Of a stretch of 64,000 bases of DNA, positions 1 to 8,465 are shown piece after piece; position 1 is the first letter of the stretch, and every line of letters begins with the position of its first letter. The translations under genes were made by a program, and so were the position numbers. The stretch spans positions 2,728,001 to 2,792,000 of the forward strand of contig NZ_CP032155.1 of NCBI RefSeq assembly GCF_008329905.1. The letters are read 5' to 3'. The notes beneath the pieces are model-generated. The model saw nothing but the letters and a program-made list of their open reading frames with translations, did no database searches and had not been told where the DNA came from. This DNA comes from Mycobacterium sp. ELW1 (lineage in GTDB: Bacteria; Actinomycetota; Actinomycetes; Mycobacteriales; Mycobacteriaceae).

Positions 1-2
1 GT

Positions 3-869
3 GTGCTGCAACCGCCGGCGCTCGTCGACGTTCGACGCCTTGGGCTGACCTCGGTGCTGAGCACCGACGTCGGGGGCGTGCGCATCGGTGCCGGGGTCAC
101 CAACAGCGTGCTGGCCAACCATCCGTTGATTCGCCGCCAGTACCCGGTGTTGTCGCACGCGATTCTGAGCGGCGCCACCACGCAACTGCGGAACATGGCA
201 ACCGTGGGTGGCAATCTGCTGCAACGAACTCGGTGCCCCTACTTCATGCAAACCGAATTCGACCGCTGCAACAAACGGGTGGCCGGCTCGGGTTGCGCCG
301 CGCTCGACGGGTTCAACCGCGAGCATGCGGTGTTCGGGGGCAGCGAGCAGTGCGTGGCGACCAATCCGTCCGACATGGCCGTGGCGCTGGCCATTCTCGA
401 TGCCGTCGTGCATGTGCAGGGCCCCGACGGCACCCGCGCGATCCCGATCGCCGACTTCTTCACGCTGCCCGGAGATACCCCGGATCGCGAAAACTGCCTG
501 CAGACAGCGGAACTCATCACTGCTGTCGAACTGCCCCCGTCGGCGTTTGCGGCGCACTCGTGGTACCTCAAGCTGCGTGATCGACACAGCTATGCTTTTG
601 CGCTGGTGTCGGCGGCGGTCGGTGTCGAGCTGATTGATGGCGTGATCGCATCAGCAGCGATAGCGCTGGGCGGCGTCGCTCCGCTGCCGTGGCGGGTACC
701 TGCGGCCGAGGCCGCGTTGAGGGGACGGCGGCCCGAGGATGCGGTGCTGCACGCAGCCGCCCAGCAGGCGATGGCGGGTGCCCGGCCGCTGAGTCAGAAC
801 GGCTTCAAGGTCCCGCTCGGACGCAGCGCGGTGCATCGGGCGCTGGTTCGTGCGCTCGGTACTTCATGA
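3..869 (+). CDS. Aldehyde oxidoreductase FAD-binding subunit with [4Fe-4S] insert (5' partial)
   Basis: This is the FAD-binding (CoxM/PaoB-type) subunit of a molybdenum hydroxylase of the xanthine dehydrogenase family, which passes electrons from the Mo/2Fe-2S subunits via FAD to an acceptor. The FAD-domain motif ATVGGNLLQRTRC is followed by further cysteines in DRCNKR and GSGCAAL. That pattern matches the extra 4Fe-4S loop of PaoB (YagS)-type subunits rather than plain CoxM. The C-terminal CO-dehydrogenase flavoprotein domain (SYAFALVSAAVG, IALGGVAPLPWR) is complete. The N-terminal FAD-binding segment is missing because the window begins inside the gene, so the GTG at position 3 is not a true start. 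The partner subunits are expected upstream and are not visible. Confidence 0.85.
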   Translation: MLQPPALVDVRRLGLTSVLSTDVGGVRIGAGVTNSVLANHPLIRRQYPVLSHAILSGATTQLRNMATVGGNLLQRTRCPYFMQTEFDRCNKRVAGSGCAALDGFNREHAVFGGSEQCVATNPSDMAVALAILDAVVHVQGPDGTRAIPIADFFTLPGDTPDRENCLQTAELITAVELPPSAFAAHSWYLKLRDRHSYAFALVSAAVGVELIDGVIASAAIALGGVAPLPWRVPAAEAALRGRRPEDAVLHAAAQQAMAGARPLSQNGFKVPLGRSAVHRALVRALGTS

Positions 870-885
870 CGGCACTGCCGCGAAT

Positions 886-932
886 GTGCGGTTTCGTACG
901 CGACACGCCACGTCAGGCGTACGAAACCGCAC
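886..932. terminator. Perfect 16-bp inverted repeat between convergent genes
   Basis: Arms 886-901 and 917-932 are exact reverse complements (16 bp) around a 15-nt loop. The repeat lies between the stop of the FAD subunit gene and the proper end of the convergent acyl-CoA dehydrogenase. This fits a bidirectional transcription terminator. It has no clear T-tract, which is common in mycobacteria, and it could also be a dispersed palindromic repeat. Confidence 0.55.
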
Positions 933-954
933 ACTGGCGAACCCGGTTCGGAGC

Positions 955-2129
955 TCACGCCCCGAGCAAACCCTTGGCCACGTGGGTGATCTGGACCATT
1001 CGGTCATGTACCCGTTGCCGCCGAACAGCTGGATCGCTTCCATCGCGACATCGGTGGCTGCCTGCGAGCAGTAGTACTTCATCGCCGACGCTTCGGCCAG
1101 CGAAATCGGTGTGCCGCTCTGCCCGCATTCGATCACCCGGAACAGCATGTTGCGCACGTTCATCCGGGCCACCTCCATGTTGGCCAGCTTGAGCTGGATC
1201 AACTGGAACTGACCAATCTCCTTGCCCCACAAGGTGCGCGTCTTGGCGTAATCCGTGCACAACCGCAGGCATTCCTCGATCACCCCGAGCGCCATCGACA
1301 CCACGCCGATCCGCTCCGCCGCGAAACTCGACCGGGCGCTGTCGCGGCCGTCGCCGGACTTGTTCTCCTCGGTCTCGCCGAGCAACCGGTCGCGGCCCAG
1401 GCGGACGTTGTTGAAGAACAACTCACCGGTGCGCGAACTGTGAATGCCCATCTTGCGGAACGGCTTCGCCTGAACGAAGCCCTCCATACCGCGGTCGAGT
1501 ACGAACGTCAGCACCTTGCGGTCGCGCTTGTCAGCGCCGTCACCCTCGTCCAACTTGGCGTACACCACCACCACGTCGGCGTCCGGTCCGTTGGTGATGA
1601 ACGTCTTCTGCCCGTTGAGGATGTAGTCGTCGCCGTCTCGCACCACGTAGGACTTCATGCCGCCGAACGCATCCGAACCCGAATCCGGCTCGGTGATCGC
1701 CCATGCGCCGATCTTGTCGTAGGTCACCAGCTCCGGCAGCCAGCGCTCCTGCTGGGCCAGCGTGCCCCGGCTCTGAATCGTCGGGACCGTGAGCCCCAGG
1801 CTGACACCCATCCCGGTGACCAGGCCCATGCTGACCCGGCACAGCTCACTGATCAGGACGAAACCCATTCCGGCCGAACCGCCGTCGCCGAACATGCCAC
1901 CGCCGCCGCCGGACTTCGACTCGGTGCCGGCCCGCAGCCGGTCGAGTCGCCTGTCCAGTGACTCCCGCGCCATCTCTGCGATACCGAAGGTGGCGAACAG
2001 CTTGCGGATGATGGGATACGGCTCCATATCGCCGCTCTCCAGCTCGTCGAGGTGCGGGCGCACCTCTTTGTCGACGAACTCACGGACGGCGTCGCGCACA
2101 GCGATATCGACGTCGGACCATTCGATCAT
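955..2129 (-). pseudogene. Acyl-CoA dehydrogenase (FadE-like) with internal out-of-frame C-terminal deletion
   Basis: This is an acyl-CoA dehydrogenase that would oxidise acyl-CoA to enoyl-CoA with FAD. The N-terminal, middle (AITEPDSGSDAFGG) and most C-terminal helices are present up to GGNGYMTE. Family members then continue for roughly 20 residues (the region with RDAR and the catalytic-loop Glu) before the tail. Here that segment is absent. The expected tail MVQITHVAKGLLGA follows directly but in another frame (positions 958-999), ending at the stop 955-957. The open frame instead reads through to 864 and translates the neighbouring hairpin. The ATG at 2127-2129 has a GGAG-type RBS and lies 12 bp after the MpaB gene, so the two are co-transcribed. 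The protein is probably inactive unless the junction is an assembly error. Confidence 0.75.
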
Positions 2130-2141
2130 GGGTTCTCCGGT

Positions 2142-3164
2142 TCAGGCGGCGGCGGAACGTCCTCGGGCGGGCCGCAAACCGGCAAGTGAGAACGTCGTGT
2201 GAACCAGCGACCCCGCACGCGCGACGAGGCTCTTGGTCCGAGGGACATAGTGCATGGACAGCCCACGGCGATCTTTAGGGGGTGCCATGAAACCGGGTGC
2301 TTCGACCAGCGGCGCATCAGCCGGGATGTGTCCCGAGGCCCGCCGGTACGCCGACAGTGCGCGGGGGTGCAGCCGGATCTCGTCGGGCACCGCCCAGAAC
2401 GCGACTTCGACCGCCTTGCCCAGCAACCGCAGCACCACCTCGTCGCCGGGCGTCCACCGCATTCCGGCCTTCTCCCGCACCACCGGGTCGAACAATCCGG
2501 CGGCGATCCACCGTTGGCCGGCCACCATCGGCTTGAACAACTGATCCCACACCGGCGTCGGCATCAGGACGAACTTCGGCTTCGGAATGCGGATGTCGAA
2601 GATCTCGAGCGTCGCCCGGTTGATCTCCAACTCGTCGCGGCACACCCGGTCCCAGTACTCGCAGAAGTCCTCCCACGTTTTCGGGACCGGCTTCATGCTC
2701 ATTCCGTACATGGCGTACCACTGCACGTGTTCGTCGAACAGTTGGCGCTTCTCGGCCTCGGTCAGGCCGCCGCAGAAGTATTCGGCCACCTTCAGGATCA
2801 ACATGAAGAACGTGGCGTGCGCCCAGTAGAACGTTTCGGGGTCCAGCGCGTGATAGCGCCGGCCCGCAGCGTCGACGCCCTTGATGCCGCGGTGAAATCC
2901 CTTGATCTGCTCGCCGGTCTGGCGGGCTCGCTCACCGTCGTACACCACGCCCATGATCGGGTACACCGACCGGGCGACCCGCTGAAGCGGCTCGCGGTGC
3001 AGTATCGAGTGTTCTTCCACTCCGGCGCCCAGCTGCGGGTACATGTTCTGCAGTGAGCCGATCCACACCCCGAGCATCCCGGTTCGCAGATCGCCGAAGT
3101 ATTTCCACGTCAGGGAGTCCGGCCCGAGCGGCTCGGCGCCATGTGTGGTCGACGTTGACCTCAT
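2142..3164 (-). CDS. Oxygenase MpaB family protein (DUF2236)
   Basis: This 340-residue protein belongs to the MpaB/latex-clearing-protein-like DUF2236 family, whose studied members bind b-type heme. The family signature is clear: the N-terminal block with LTWKYFGDLRTGMLG, the central ALDPETFYWAHATFF with the conserved His, and the EDFCEYWDRVC stretch. It is the first gene of a minus-strand pair with the acyl-CoA dehydrogenase 12 bp downstream, which suggests a lipid or terpenoid catabolic role. The substrate cannot be inferred. The ATG appears to lie at or one base from the predicted transcription start (leaderless). Confidence 0.8.
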   Translation of the reverse strand: MRSTSTTHGAEPLGPDSLTWKYFGDLRTGMLGVWIGSLQNMYPQLGAGVEEHSILHREPLQRVARSVYPIMGVVYDGERARQTGEQIKGFHRGIKGVDAAGRRYHALDPETFYWAHATFFMLILKVAEYFCGGLTEAEKRQLFDEHVQWYAMYGMSMKPVPKTWEDFCEYWDRVCRDELEINRATLEIFDIRIPKPKFVLMPTPVWDQLFKPMVAGQRWIAAGLFDPVVREKAGMRWTPGDEVVLRLLGKAVEVAFWAVPDEIRLHPRALSAYRRASGHIPADAPLVEAPGFMAPPKDRRGLSMHYVPRTKSLVARAGSLVHTTFSLAGLRPARGRSAAA

Positions 3165-3170
3165 CGCCTA

Positions 3171-3199
3171 ACGATAGGACTGACAACGGGTGTTGTCTA
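3171..3199 (-). promoter_or_regulatory. Predicted leaderless promoter with embedded palindromic operator
   Basis: On the minus strand a -35-like TAGACA (3194-3199) is separated by 17 bp from a -10-like TATCGT (3171-3176), which is 6 bp upstream of the MpaB ATG. The spacer contains the perfect inverted repeat GACAAC-N4-GTTGTC (3182-3197), positioned to block RNA polymerase. A TetR-type repressor would fit; none is adjacent. Confidence 0.45.
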
Positions 3200-3299
3200 C
3201 GATGGCGACGAAGCTGTGACCAGTCGTTTGGCATAGCGAGACGTCGACCGCGTCACACCTGGTTGGCCGGCCCGAAAAGCGTTGCCTAGGCTTGATCTT

Positions 3300-4199
3300 G
3301 TGGACGTCGAGCCGTTCGACGATCAACCCGATTCCCTCGTTGACGTCAACCAACTGGTGCGGCACGGGCGTGGGCCCGCGGCGTGGTGGCACAACACCAA
3401 TCACAACCCCGGTGTCATCGCCCTCGTTCGGCGTGCCCGGCGGATGCTGCCCGGCGATCCCGATTTCGGCGATCCGCTGTCCGCGGCGGGCGACGGCGGG
3501 GCTCGTGCCGCCGCGCGTGCCGCCGACCGCCTGCTGCGTGACCGTGAGGCCGCCACCCGCGAGGTGAGCTTGGCCACACTTCAGGTCTGGCAGGCGCTCA
3601 CCGAACGTGTGTCGGGCCGTCCCGCCAATCCGGAGGTCACGCTCGTCTTCACCGATCTGGTGGGCTTCTCCAGCTGGTCGCTGCGGGCCGGTGACGACGC
3701 CACCCTGAGGCTGCTGCGCCGTGTCGCGCAGGTCGTCGAGCCACCCCTGCTCGACGCCGGCGGCCACATCGTCAAGCGGATGGGCGATGGCATCATGGCC
3801 GTCTTCGCCGACCCGGCGACCGCCGTGCGGGCCACCATCGCCGCCCGCGAGGCGGTTCGAACAGTCGAGGTAGACGGCTATACCCCGCGGATGCGCGCCG
3901 GGATCCACACCGGGCGGCCGCAACGCATCGGCTCGGACTGGCTGGGCGTCGACGTCAACATCGCCGCCCGGGTGATGGACCGCGCGACCCGCGGCGGACT
4001 CGTCGTGTCAGGGGAGACGCTGGAGTGCATCAGCCCCGAGGACCTCGACGCGCTGGGCGTCACGGTCAAGCGGATCAGGCGTCAGGTGTTCGCCCCGCGC
4101 GCCGCCGGTGTGCCGACTGATCTGGCGATGTACCGCCTCAAAACCCGCAGGGATCTGCCAGTCGAGGACGATGGAGACGATCTCGAAGCCCAGGCATAG
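3300..4199 (+). CDS. Adenylate/guanylate cyclase domain protein
   Basis: This protein of about 299 residues has a C-terminal class III nucleotidyl cyclase domain. The first metal-binding Asp is in FTDLVGFSSWS, the second in MGDGIMAVF, and the substrate loop is GVDVNIAARV, ending with GGLVVSGETL. The N-terminal ~120 residues resemble no domain I can name and include RPANPEV just before the cyclase core. It probably makes cAMP, a large paralogous family in mycobacteria. The GTG at 3300 was chosen because it gives the start VDVEPFDD; a TTG at 3282 is also in frame. It is followed within 4 bp by the rhomboid-like gene, so the two are likely co-transcribed. Confidence 0.8.
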   Translation: MDVEPFDDQPDSLVDVNQLVRHGRGPAAWWHNTNHNPGVIALVRRARRMLPGDPDFGDPLSAAGDGGARAAARAADRLLRDREAATREVSLATLQVWQALTERVSGRPANPEVTLVFTDLVGFSSWSLRAGDDATLRLLRRVAQVVEPPLLDAGGHIVKRMGDGIMAVFADPATAVRATIAAREAVRTVEVDGYTPRMRAGIHTGRPQRIGSDWLGVDVNIAARVMDRATRGGLVVSGETLECISPEDLDALGVTVKRIRRQVFAPRAAGVPTDLAMYRLKTRRDLPVEDDGDDLEAQA

Positions 4200-4202
4200 T
4201 GG

Positions 4203-5006
4203 ATGGAGATGGTCCGTTCACTGCTGAGGAGGCTGGTCCGCCTCCGAGTCACCCTGGGTTACACCGCCGCGCTCGTGGCGGTGGCGGCCGTGCTGCTGGC
4301 GCTCGGCCCGCACTTCCGTGAACAGGTCATCTGGCATGCGAGCACAAACCTGCACAATCTCGCGCACGGTCGCCTCGGCACCCTGATCGGCAGTGCTTTC
4401 GTCACCGAGACCGGACCCATCTACGTATGGCTGCCCGGTCTGTTCGCGATTCTCGGCTTGGCCGAACTGCTGTGGCACAGCCGCCGGATGGTGCTGGCAT
4501 TCGTCGTCGGCCACGTCGGAGCGACGCTGTTGGTCGCAGCCGGCCTGGCAGGCGCACTGGCCGCCGGGTTGGCGTCGTGGTCGATCGTCAACGCCACCGA
4601 CGTCGGCATGAGTTACGGAGCCGTCGGTGTCCTCGGCGCCCTGAGCGCGGCGATCCCGCGCCAGTGGCGCGCGGCGTGGACCGGATGGTGGCTGGCGGTC
4701 GCGGTCGGTTCGGCCATCGGAACCTTTGGTGACTTCACCAATGTCGGTCATGGCGTGGCACTGATTCTCGGCATGGTGGTCGGCACCCGATTCGGCCATC
4801 CCGCGCAGTGGACCACCGCGCGGTACGCGCTGCTCGCTGTCGCGGCGGCGTTCGGCTACCTGATCATGGCCAACACCGGGTTGTCGATCCTGACGACATC
4901 GACGCTGGGCGTGCTGGGCGCGTTGACTGCCGCGCATGTCGCCCGTCGGCGCGCGGCGCGCACGGCCCTGATCGTCGCGCCCTCGCCGCAGCCCGCCGTC
5001 GCGTAG
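4203..5006 (+). CDS. Rhomboid-like integral membrane protein
   Basis: This 267-residue protein has about six hydrophobic segments. It looks like the actinobacterial rhomboid-like family: a conserved N-terminal block (STNLHNLAHGRLGTL and SAFVTETG), GMSYGAVG with a candidate catalytic Ser at about residue 137, and VGHGVALILG with a candidate His at about 183. A Ser-His pair in the membrane would make it an intramembrane serine protease, although some family members are inactive. It begins 4 bp after the cyclase gene and precedes the mce operon, but is separated from it by 122 bp containing operators. It therefore probably belongs to the cyclase transcript, not the mce operon. Confidence 0.65.
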   Translation: MEMVRSLLRRLVRLRVTLGYTAALVAVAAVLLALGPHFREQVIWHASTNLHNLAHGRLGTLIGSAFVTETGPIYVWLPGLFAILGLAELLWHSRRMVLAFVVGHVGATLLVAAGLAGALAAGLASWSIVNATDVGMSYGAVGVLGALSAAIPRQWRAAWTGWWLAVAVGSAIGTFGDFTNVGHGVALILGMVVGTRFGHPAQWTTARYALLAVAAAFGYLIMANTGLSILTTSTLGVLGALTAAHVARRRAARTALIVAPSPQPAVA

Positions 5007-5050
5007 GGCAACACCCACGAATTCTGCTGACCCACTGCGCGCCGAACCAC

Positions 5051-5085
5051 TGTCAGTTCTGACATAAATCTAGTCAGTACTGACA
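5051..5085 (+). promoter_or_regulatory. Paired palindromic operators upstream of the mce operon
   Basis: Two near-identical palindromes precede mceA. Site 1 is TGTCAGTTCTGACA (5051-5064) and site 2 has the core GTCAGTACTGAC (5073-5084). Their centres are 21 bp apart, two helical turns, which favours cooperative binding of dimers on one face. This is typical of TetR-family operators. The TetR gene at the far end of the operon is the natural candidate regulator. Confidence 0.6.
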
Positions 5086-5128
5086 CCAATGTGGTACGAA
5101 TTCTCCCGAAGCCAGGGAGGGTGCCTAC

Positions 5129-6346
5129 GTGACTCAGCGCGACGCGACGTGGAGGGTGCCCGGCACGCTTCGGGTCGCGGTGGGACTGATCTCCATGGGC
5201 GTGCTCGCCGCGGTGGTCGCGGTGGCGGTGATCATGTTTCGCGGCGGCCTCACCCCGGGCGTGCCGATCACGGTGCTCTCGCCGCGCGCCGGGTTGGTGA
5301 TGAACCCCGGTGCCAAGGTCAAGCTGCGCGCCGTCGAGGTCGGCACCGTCTCATCGATTGACCAGAGTCCCAACGGCCAAGCGGTTCTTCACCTCTCGAT
5401 CGATCCGGCTCAGTTGTCGTCGATCCCCGGCAATGTAGGGGTCGACATCTCCTCGCCGACGGTCTTCGGCGCCAAGCTCGTCGAGCTCACCGCCCCGGAG
5501 CATCCGGCTGCGCAGCCATTGCGTTCCGGTCAGGTCATCGACGCGACCAACGTCACGGTGGAAATCAACACCGTCTTTCAGCGGCTCACCTCGCTGCTGT
5601 CACAAGTGCAGCCCGAGAAGCTCAATGAGGTTCTCGGTGTCCTCGCCGGCGCGATGAACGGCCGGGGCGAGCAGCTCGGAAAGATGTTCTCCGACATCGA
5701 CAACCTGTTGGCTCGGCTCGAACCGAGCATGGAAAATCTGCGCCACGACATCGGCGCGGCGGATGTGGCTGTCGCTGCCTACTCTGACGCGGCGCCCGAC
5801 CTGGTGAGGTCGGTGGACAATGTGACACAGATCAGTCAGACCATCGTCGACCGGCAGGACGATCTGGATGCGTTGTTGCTCAGCGCAATTGGGCTGGCTG
5901 ATGTCGGAACCGACGTCGTCGACGGAAATGGGCCGGCGCTCACCGACGTCCTGCACATCCTGGTGCCCACCACGGACCTGACCAACCGCTACCACGAAGC
6001 GTTGAACTGCACGCTTGCCGGGCTTCTCCCGATCGCCAAGGCCCCGCCGCAGCCCGATCCCGGAGCCGTCGTGTCGGTCAGCTTCACCATGGGCTTGGAG
6101 CGGTACCGCTATCCCGCCGACCTGCCGAAGGTGGCCGCGACCGGCGGTCCGCATTGCGCCGACCAGGGACTGCCGCACCTGGCGCCCAACACGAAACCGC
6201 CCTTCCTGGTTACTGATATCGGTGCCAATCCCGCCCAGTACGGCAATCAGGGAATCCTGTTGAACTCCGACGGTCTCAAGCAGCTGTTGTACGGCCCACT
6301 GGACGGCCCACCCCGAAACTCCGCACAGATCGGGCAGCCCGGTTGA
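5129..6346 (+). CDS. MCE family protein, MceA-type
   Basis: This is the first of six consecutive MCE (MlaD-like) proteins, which in mycobacteria assemble as a periplasm-spanning tube for lipid uptake. The 405-residue protein has a short cytoplasmic N-terminus, one membrane segment (about residues 15-37) and then the MCE domain (ITVLSPRAGLVMNPGAKVKL, VGTVSSI). A long helical region follows, then the C-terminal domain typical of MceA (NRYHEALNCTLAGLLPIAK). The GTG at 5129 follows AGGGAGG. Unlike standard mce operons, no yrbEA/yrbEB permease genes lie upstream. Its stop overlaps mceB by 1 nt. Confidence 0.85.
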   Translation: MTQRDATWRVPGTLRVAVGLISMGVLAAVVAVAVIMFRGGLTPGVPITVLSPRAGLVMNPGAKVKLRAVEVGTVSSIDQSPNGQAVLHLSIDPAQLSSIPGNVGVDISSPTVFGAKLVELTAPEHPAAQPLRSGQVIDATNVTVEINTVFQRLTSLLSQVQPEKLNEVLGVLAGAMNGRGEQLGKMFSDIDNLLARLEPSMENLRHDIGAADVAVAAYSDAAPDLVRSVDNVTQISQTIVDRQDDLDALLLSAIGLADVGTDVVDGNGPALTDVLHILVPTTDLTNRYHEALNCTLAGLLPIAKAPPQPDPGAVVSVSFTMGLERYRYPADLPKVAATGGPHCADQGLPHLAPNTKPPFLVTDIGANPAQYGNQGILLNSDGLKQLLYGPLDGPPRNSAQIGQPG

Positions 6347-7371
6347 TGCGGTCATTGCGGGCAACGGCAGTCAAGTTCACCGGCTTCGTGGTGGTGATGG
6401 TCACCGCGACGGCACTCCTGTTCATGACGTTCGCCCAATACCGCACCGGAAGCACCAACGGATACTCCGCGGTGTTCGCCGACGCATCGCGGCTCAAGCC
6501 CGGCGACAGCGTGCGTGCGGCCGGCATCAGGATCGGCACGGTCGATACGGTGACCCTCCGGCCCGACGCGACCGCGCTGGTGACATTCGACGCCGACCGC
6601 GACGTGATGCTGACCGGCGCGACCAAGGCGGCGGTGCGCTACCTCAACCTCGTGGGTGACCGTTACCTGGAATTGGTCGACGCGCCCGGCCCGACTGCCG
6701 TGCTACCTGCCGGGTCCCAAATTCCCATCGATCGCACCGAACCGGCCCTCGACCTCGATCTGTTGCTCTCCGGCCTCAAGCCGGTGATCGCGAGCCTGAA
6801 TCCGCAAGACGTCAACGCCCTCACCGCCTCCCTGGTGCAGATCCTGCAGGGACAGGGCGGAACCGTGGAATCGCTGTTCGCGAAGACGTCCTCGTTCACC
6901 ACTGCGTTGGCTGAAAACGACAGTGTCATAGAGCAACTCATCGACAATCTGAAGGTCGTCCTCTCCACTTTGACGGCCGAGGGTGACCGATTCTCGGCGG
7001 CAATCGATCGCATCGAGAAGTTGATCACCGGCTTCGCCGCCGATCGCGATCCGGTCGGCGCGGCGATCACCGCCCTCGACGCGGGCACCGCGTCGCTGGC
7101 CGACCTGCTCACCGCCGCGCGGCCACCTCTGTCTGGAGTGGTCGACGAATTGAGCCGACTGGCCCCGATTCTGGATCAGGACAAAGAACGCGTGGATCGG
7201 GCACTGGTGAAGGCGCCGGAGAACTACCGCAAGCTGAGCCGGCTGGGCGCCTACGGCAGCTTCATCCAGATGTACGTCTGCGGCATGTCGGTGCGCGTGA
7301 CCGACCTGCAGGGCAGGACCGCGGTCTTCCCCTGGATCAAACAGACCGGCGGAAGGTGTGCCGAGCCGTGA
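6346..7371 (+). CDS. MCE family protein, MceB-type
   Basis: This is the second MCE protein (341 residues). An N-terminal membrane anchor (about residues 8-28) is followed by the MCE domain (YSAVFADASRLKPGDSVRAA, GIRIGTVDTVTL, YLNLVGDRYLEL) and a helical region. The conserved MceB C-terminus is YGSFIQMYVCGMSV. The ATG at 6346 shares one base with the mceA stop (TGATG), so translation is coupled. A TTG three bases upstream is a weaker option. It is expected to be one of six subunits of a hetero-hexameric lipid channel. Confidence 0.85.
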   Translation: MRSLRATAVKFTGFVVVMVTATALLFMTFAQYRTGSTNGYSAVFADASRLKPGDSVRAAGIRIGTVDTVTLRPDATALVTFDADRDVMLTGATKAAVRYLNLVGDRYLELVDAPGPTAVLPAGSQIPIDRTEPALDLDLLLSGLKPVIASLNPQDVNALTASLVQILQGQGGTVESLFAKTSSFTTALAENDSVIEQLIDNLKVVLSTLTAEGDRFSAAIDRIEKLITGFAADRDPVGAAITALDAGTASLADLLTAARPPLSGVVDELSRLAPILDQDKERVDRALVKAPENYRKLSRLGAYGSFIQMYVCGMSVRVTDLQGRTAVFPWIKQTGGRCAEP

Positions 7372-8465
7372 TGGTGAAATACCGTGGCGCAGCGCTTGTC
7401 CGGGCCGGCTTCATCGGAGTCTCGGTGGCCATTCTGGTGACGCTGGTCGGCCTGTCACCGCAAACGCTGTGGTCGTGGGCGACGCAAGTGCGCTACCAGG
7501 CGGTGTTCCCCGAAGCCGGCAGGCTGGTGACGGGCAACGACGTGGTGGTCGCCGGTATCAAAGTGGGCACCGTCTCCTCGGTCGCACTGCTGCGTGGCGA
7601 TGCGCTGGTGACCTTCACCGTCGACGGCACCGTGCATCTGGGATCGCAAACCACCGCGCATATCAAGACCGGAACCGTGCTGGGGGCGCGAATCATCACG
7701 CTGGTCCCGGCGGGCTCGGGGACACAGAAGCCGTCGGACCCGATCCCGGCATCGCGAACCTCGTCGCCCTACGTGCTCACCGACGTCATCGGCGATCTCA
7801 CCGCCAACGCGTCGGGCCTCGACACCGCATCGTTGAATCAATCGCTGGAAACCCTCTCCGACACCATCGATTCGATGGCGCCGCAACTCGGACCCACCCT
7901 GGCGGGCCTGACCCGGCTGTCCCAGTCGATGAACAACCGCAACGACACACTGCGGGAGCTCCTGCGCAGCGCCTCGGATCTGGCGGGGGTGTTGTCCGAA
8001 CGCCGTGAGCAGGTCAACGCGCTCATCCTGAACGGCGCCGACCTGATCGCGGTTCTCGCGCAACGACGTCAGGCGATCGCCGACCTGCTGGCCAATACCT
8101 CGTCAGTCAGCAGGCAGCTCTCAGGACTGGTTCACGACAACGAGGCGACGCTGGCACCCACCCTGACCAAGCTCAACTCCGTCACCGAGGTGCTGCAGAA
8201 GAACAGCGACAACATCGCCAAGGCGCTGCCGGGGCTGGCCAAATACGAGATCACCATGGGAGAGGCCGTGTCGAGCGGTTTCTACTACCAGGCCTACACC
8301 GCCAACGTCGTGCCCGCGGCGTTCCTGCAGCCGTTCTTCGACTACGCGTTCGGATTCCGTCGCGGCACCGACGCGGGACAACCGCCCGACAACGCCGGAC
8401 CGCGAGCGGAATTCCCGTTCCCCTACAACGGGATTCCGCCCCAACCGCAGGAGGGTCCACGGTGA
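7371..8465 (+). CDS. MCE family protein, MceC-type
   Basis: This is the third MCE protein, 364 residues from the ATG at 7371, which overlaps the mceB stop by one base. It has one N-terminal membrane segment, then an MCE domain (YQAVFPEAGRLVTGNDVVVA, GIKVGTVSSVAL, GTVLGARIITLVP). A long predicted helical region follows with repeated Asn/Asp-rich turns. The C-terminal tail is proline-rich (YNGIPPQPQEGPR). A GTG at 7356 would add five residues but would increase the overlap; the TGATG junction repeats the coupling seen at mceA-mceB. Confidence 0.85.
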   Translation: MVKYRGAALVRAGFIGVSVAILVTLVGLSPQTLWSWATQVRYQAVFPEAGRLVTGNDVVVAGIKVGTVSSVALLRGDALVTFTVDGTVHLGSQTTAHIKTGTVLGARIITLVPAGSGTQKPSDPIPASRTSSPYVLTDVIGDLTANASGLDTASLNQSLETLSDTIDSMAPQLGPTLAGLTRLSQSMNNRNDTLRELLRSASDLAGVLSERREQVNALILNGADLIAVLAQRRQAIADLLANTSSVSRQLSGLVHDNEATLAPTLTKLNSVTEVLQKNSDNIAKALPGLAKYEITMGEAVSSGFYYQAYTANVVPAAFLQPFFDYAFGFRRGTDAGQPPDNAGPRAEFPFPYNGIPPQPQEGPR

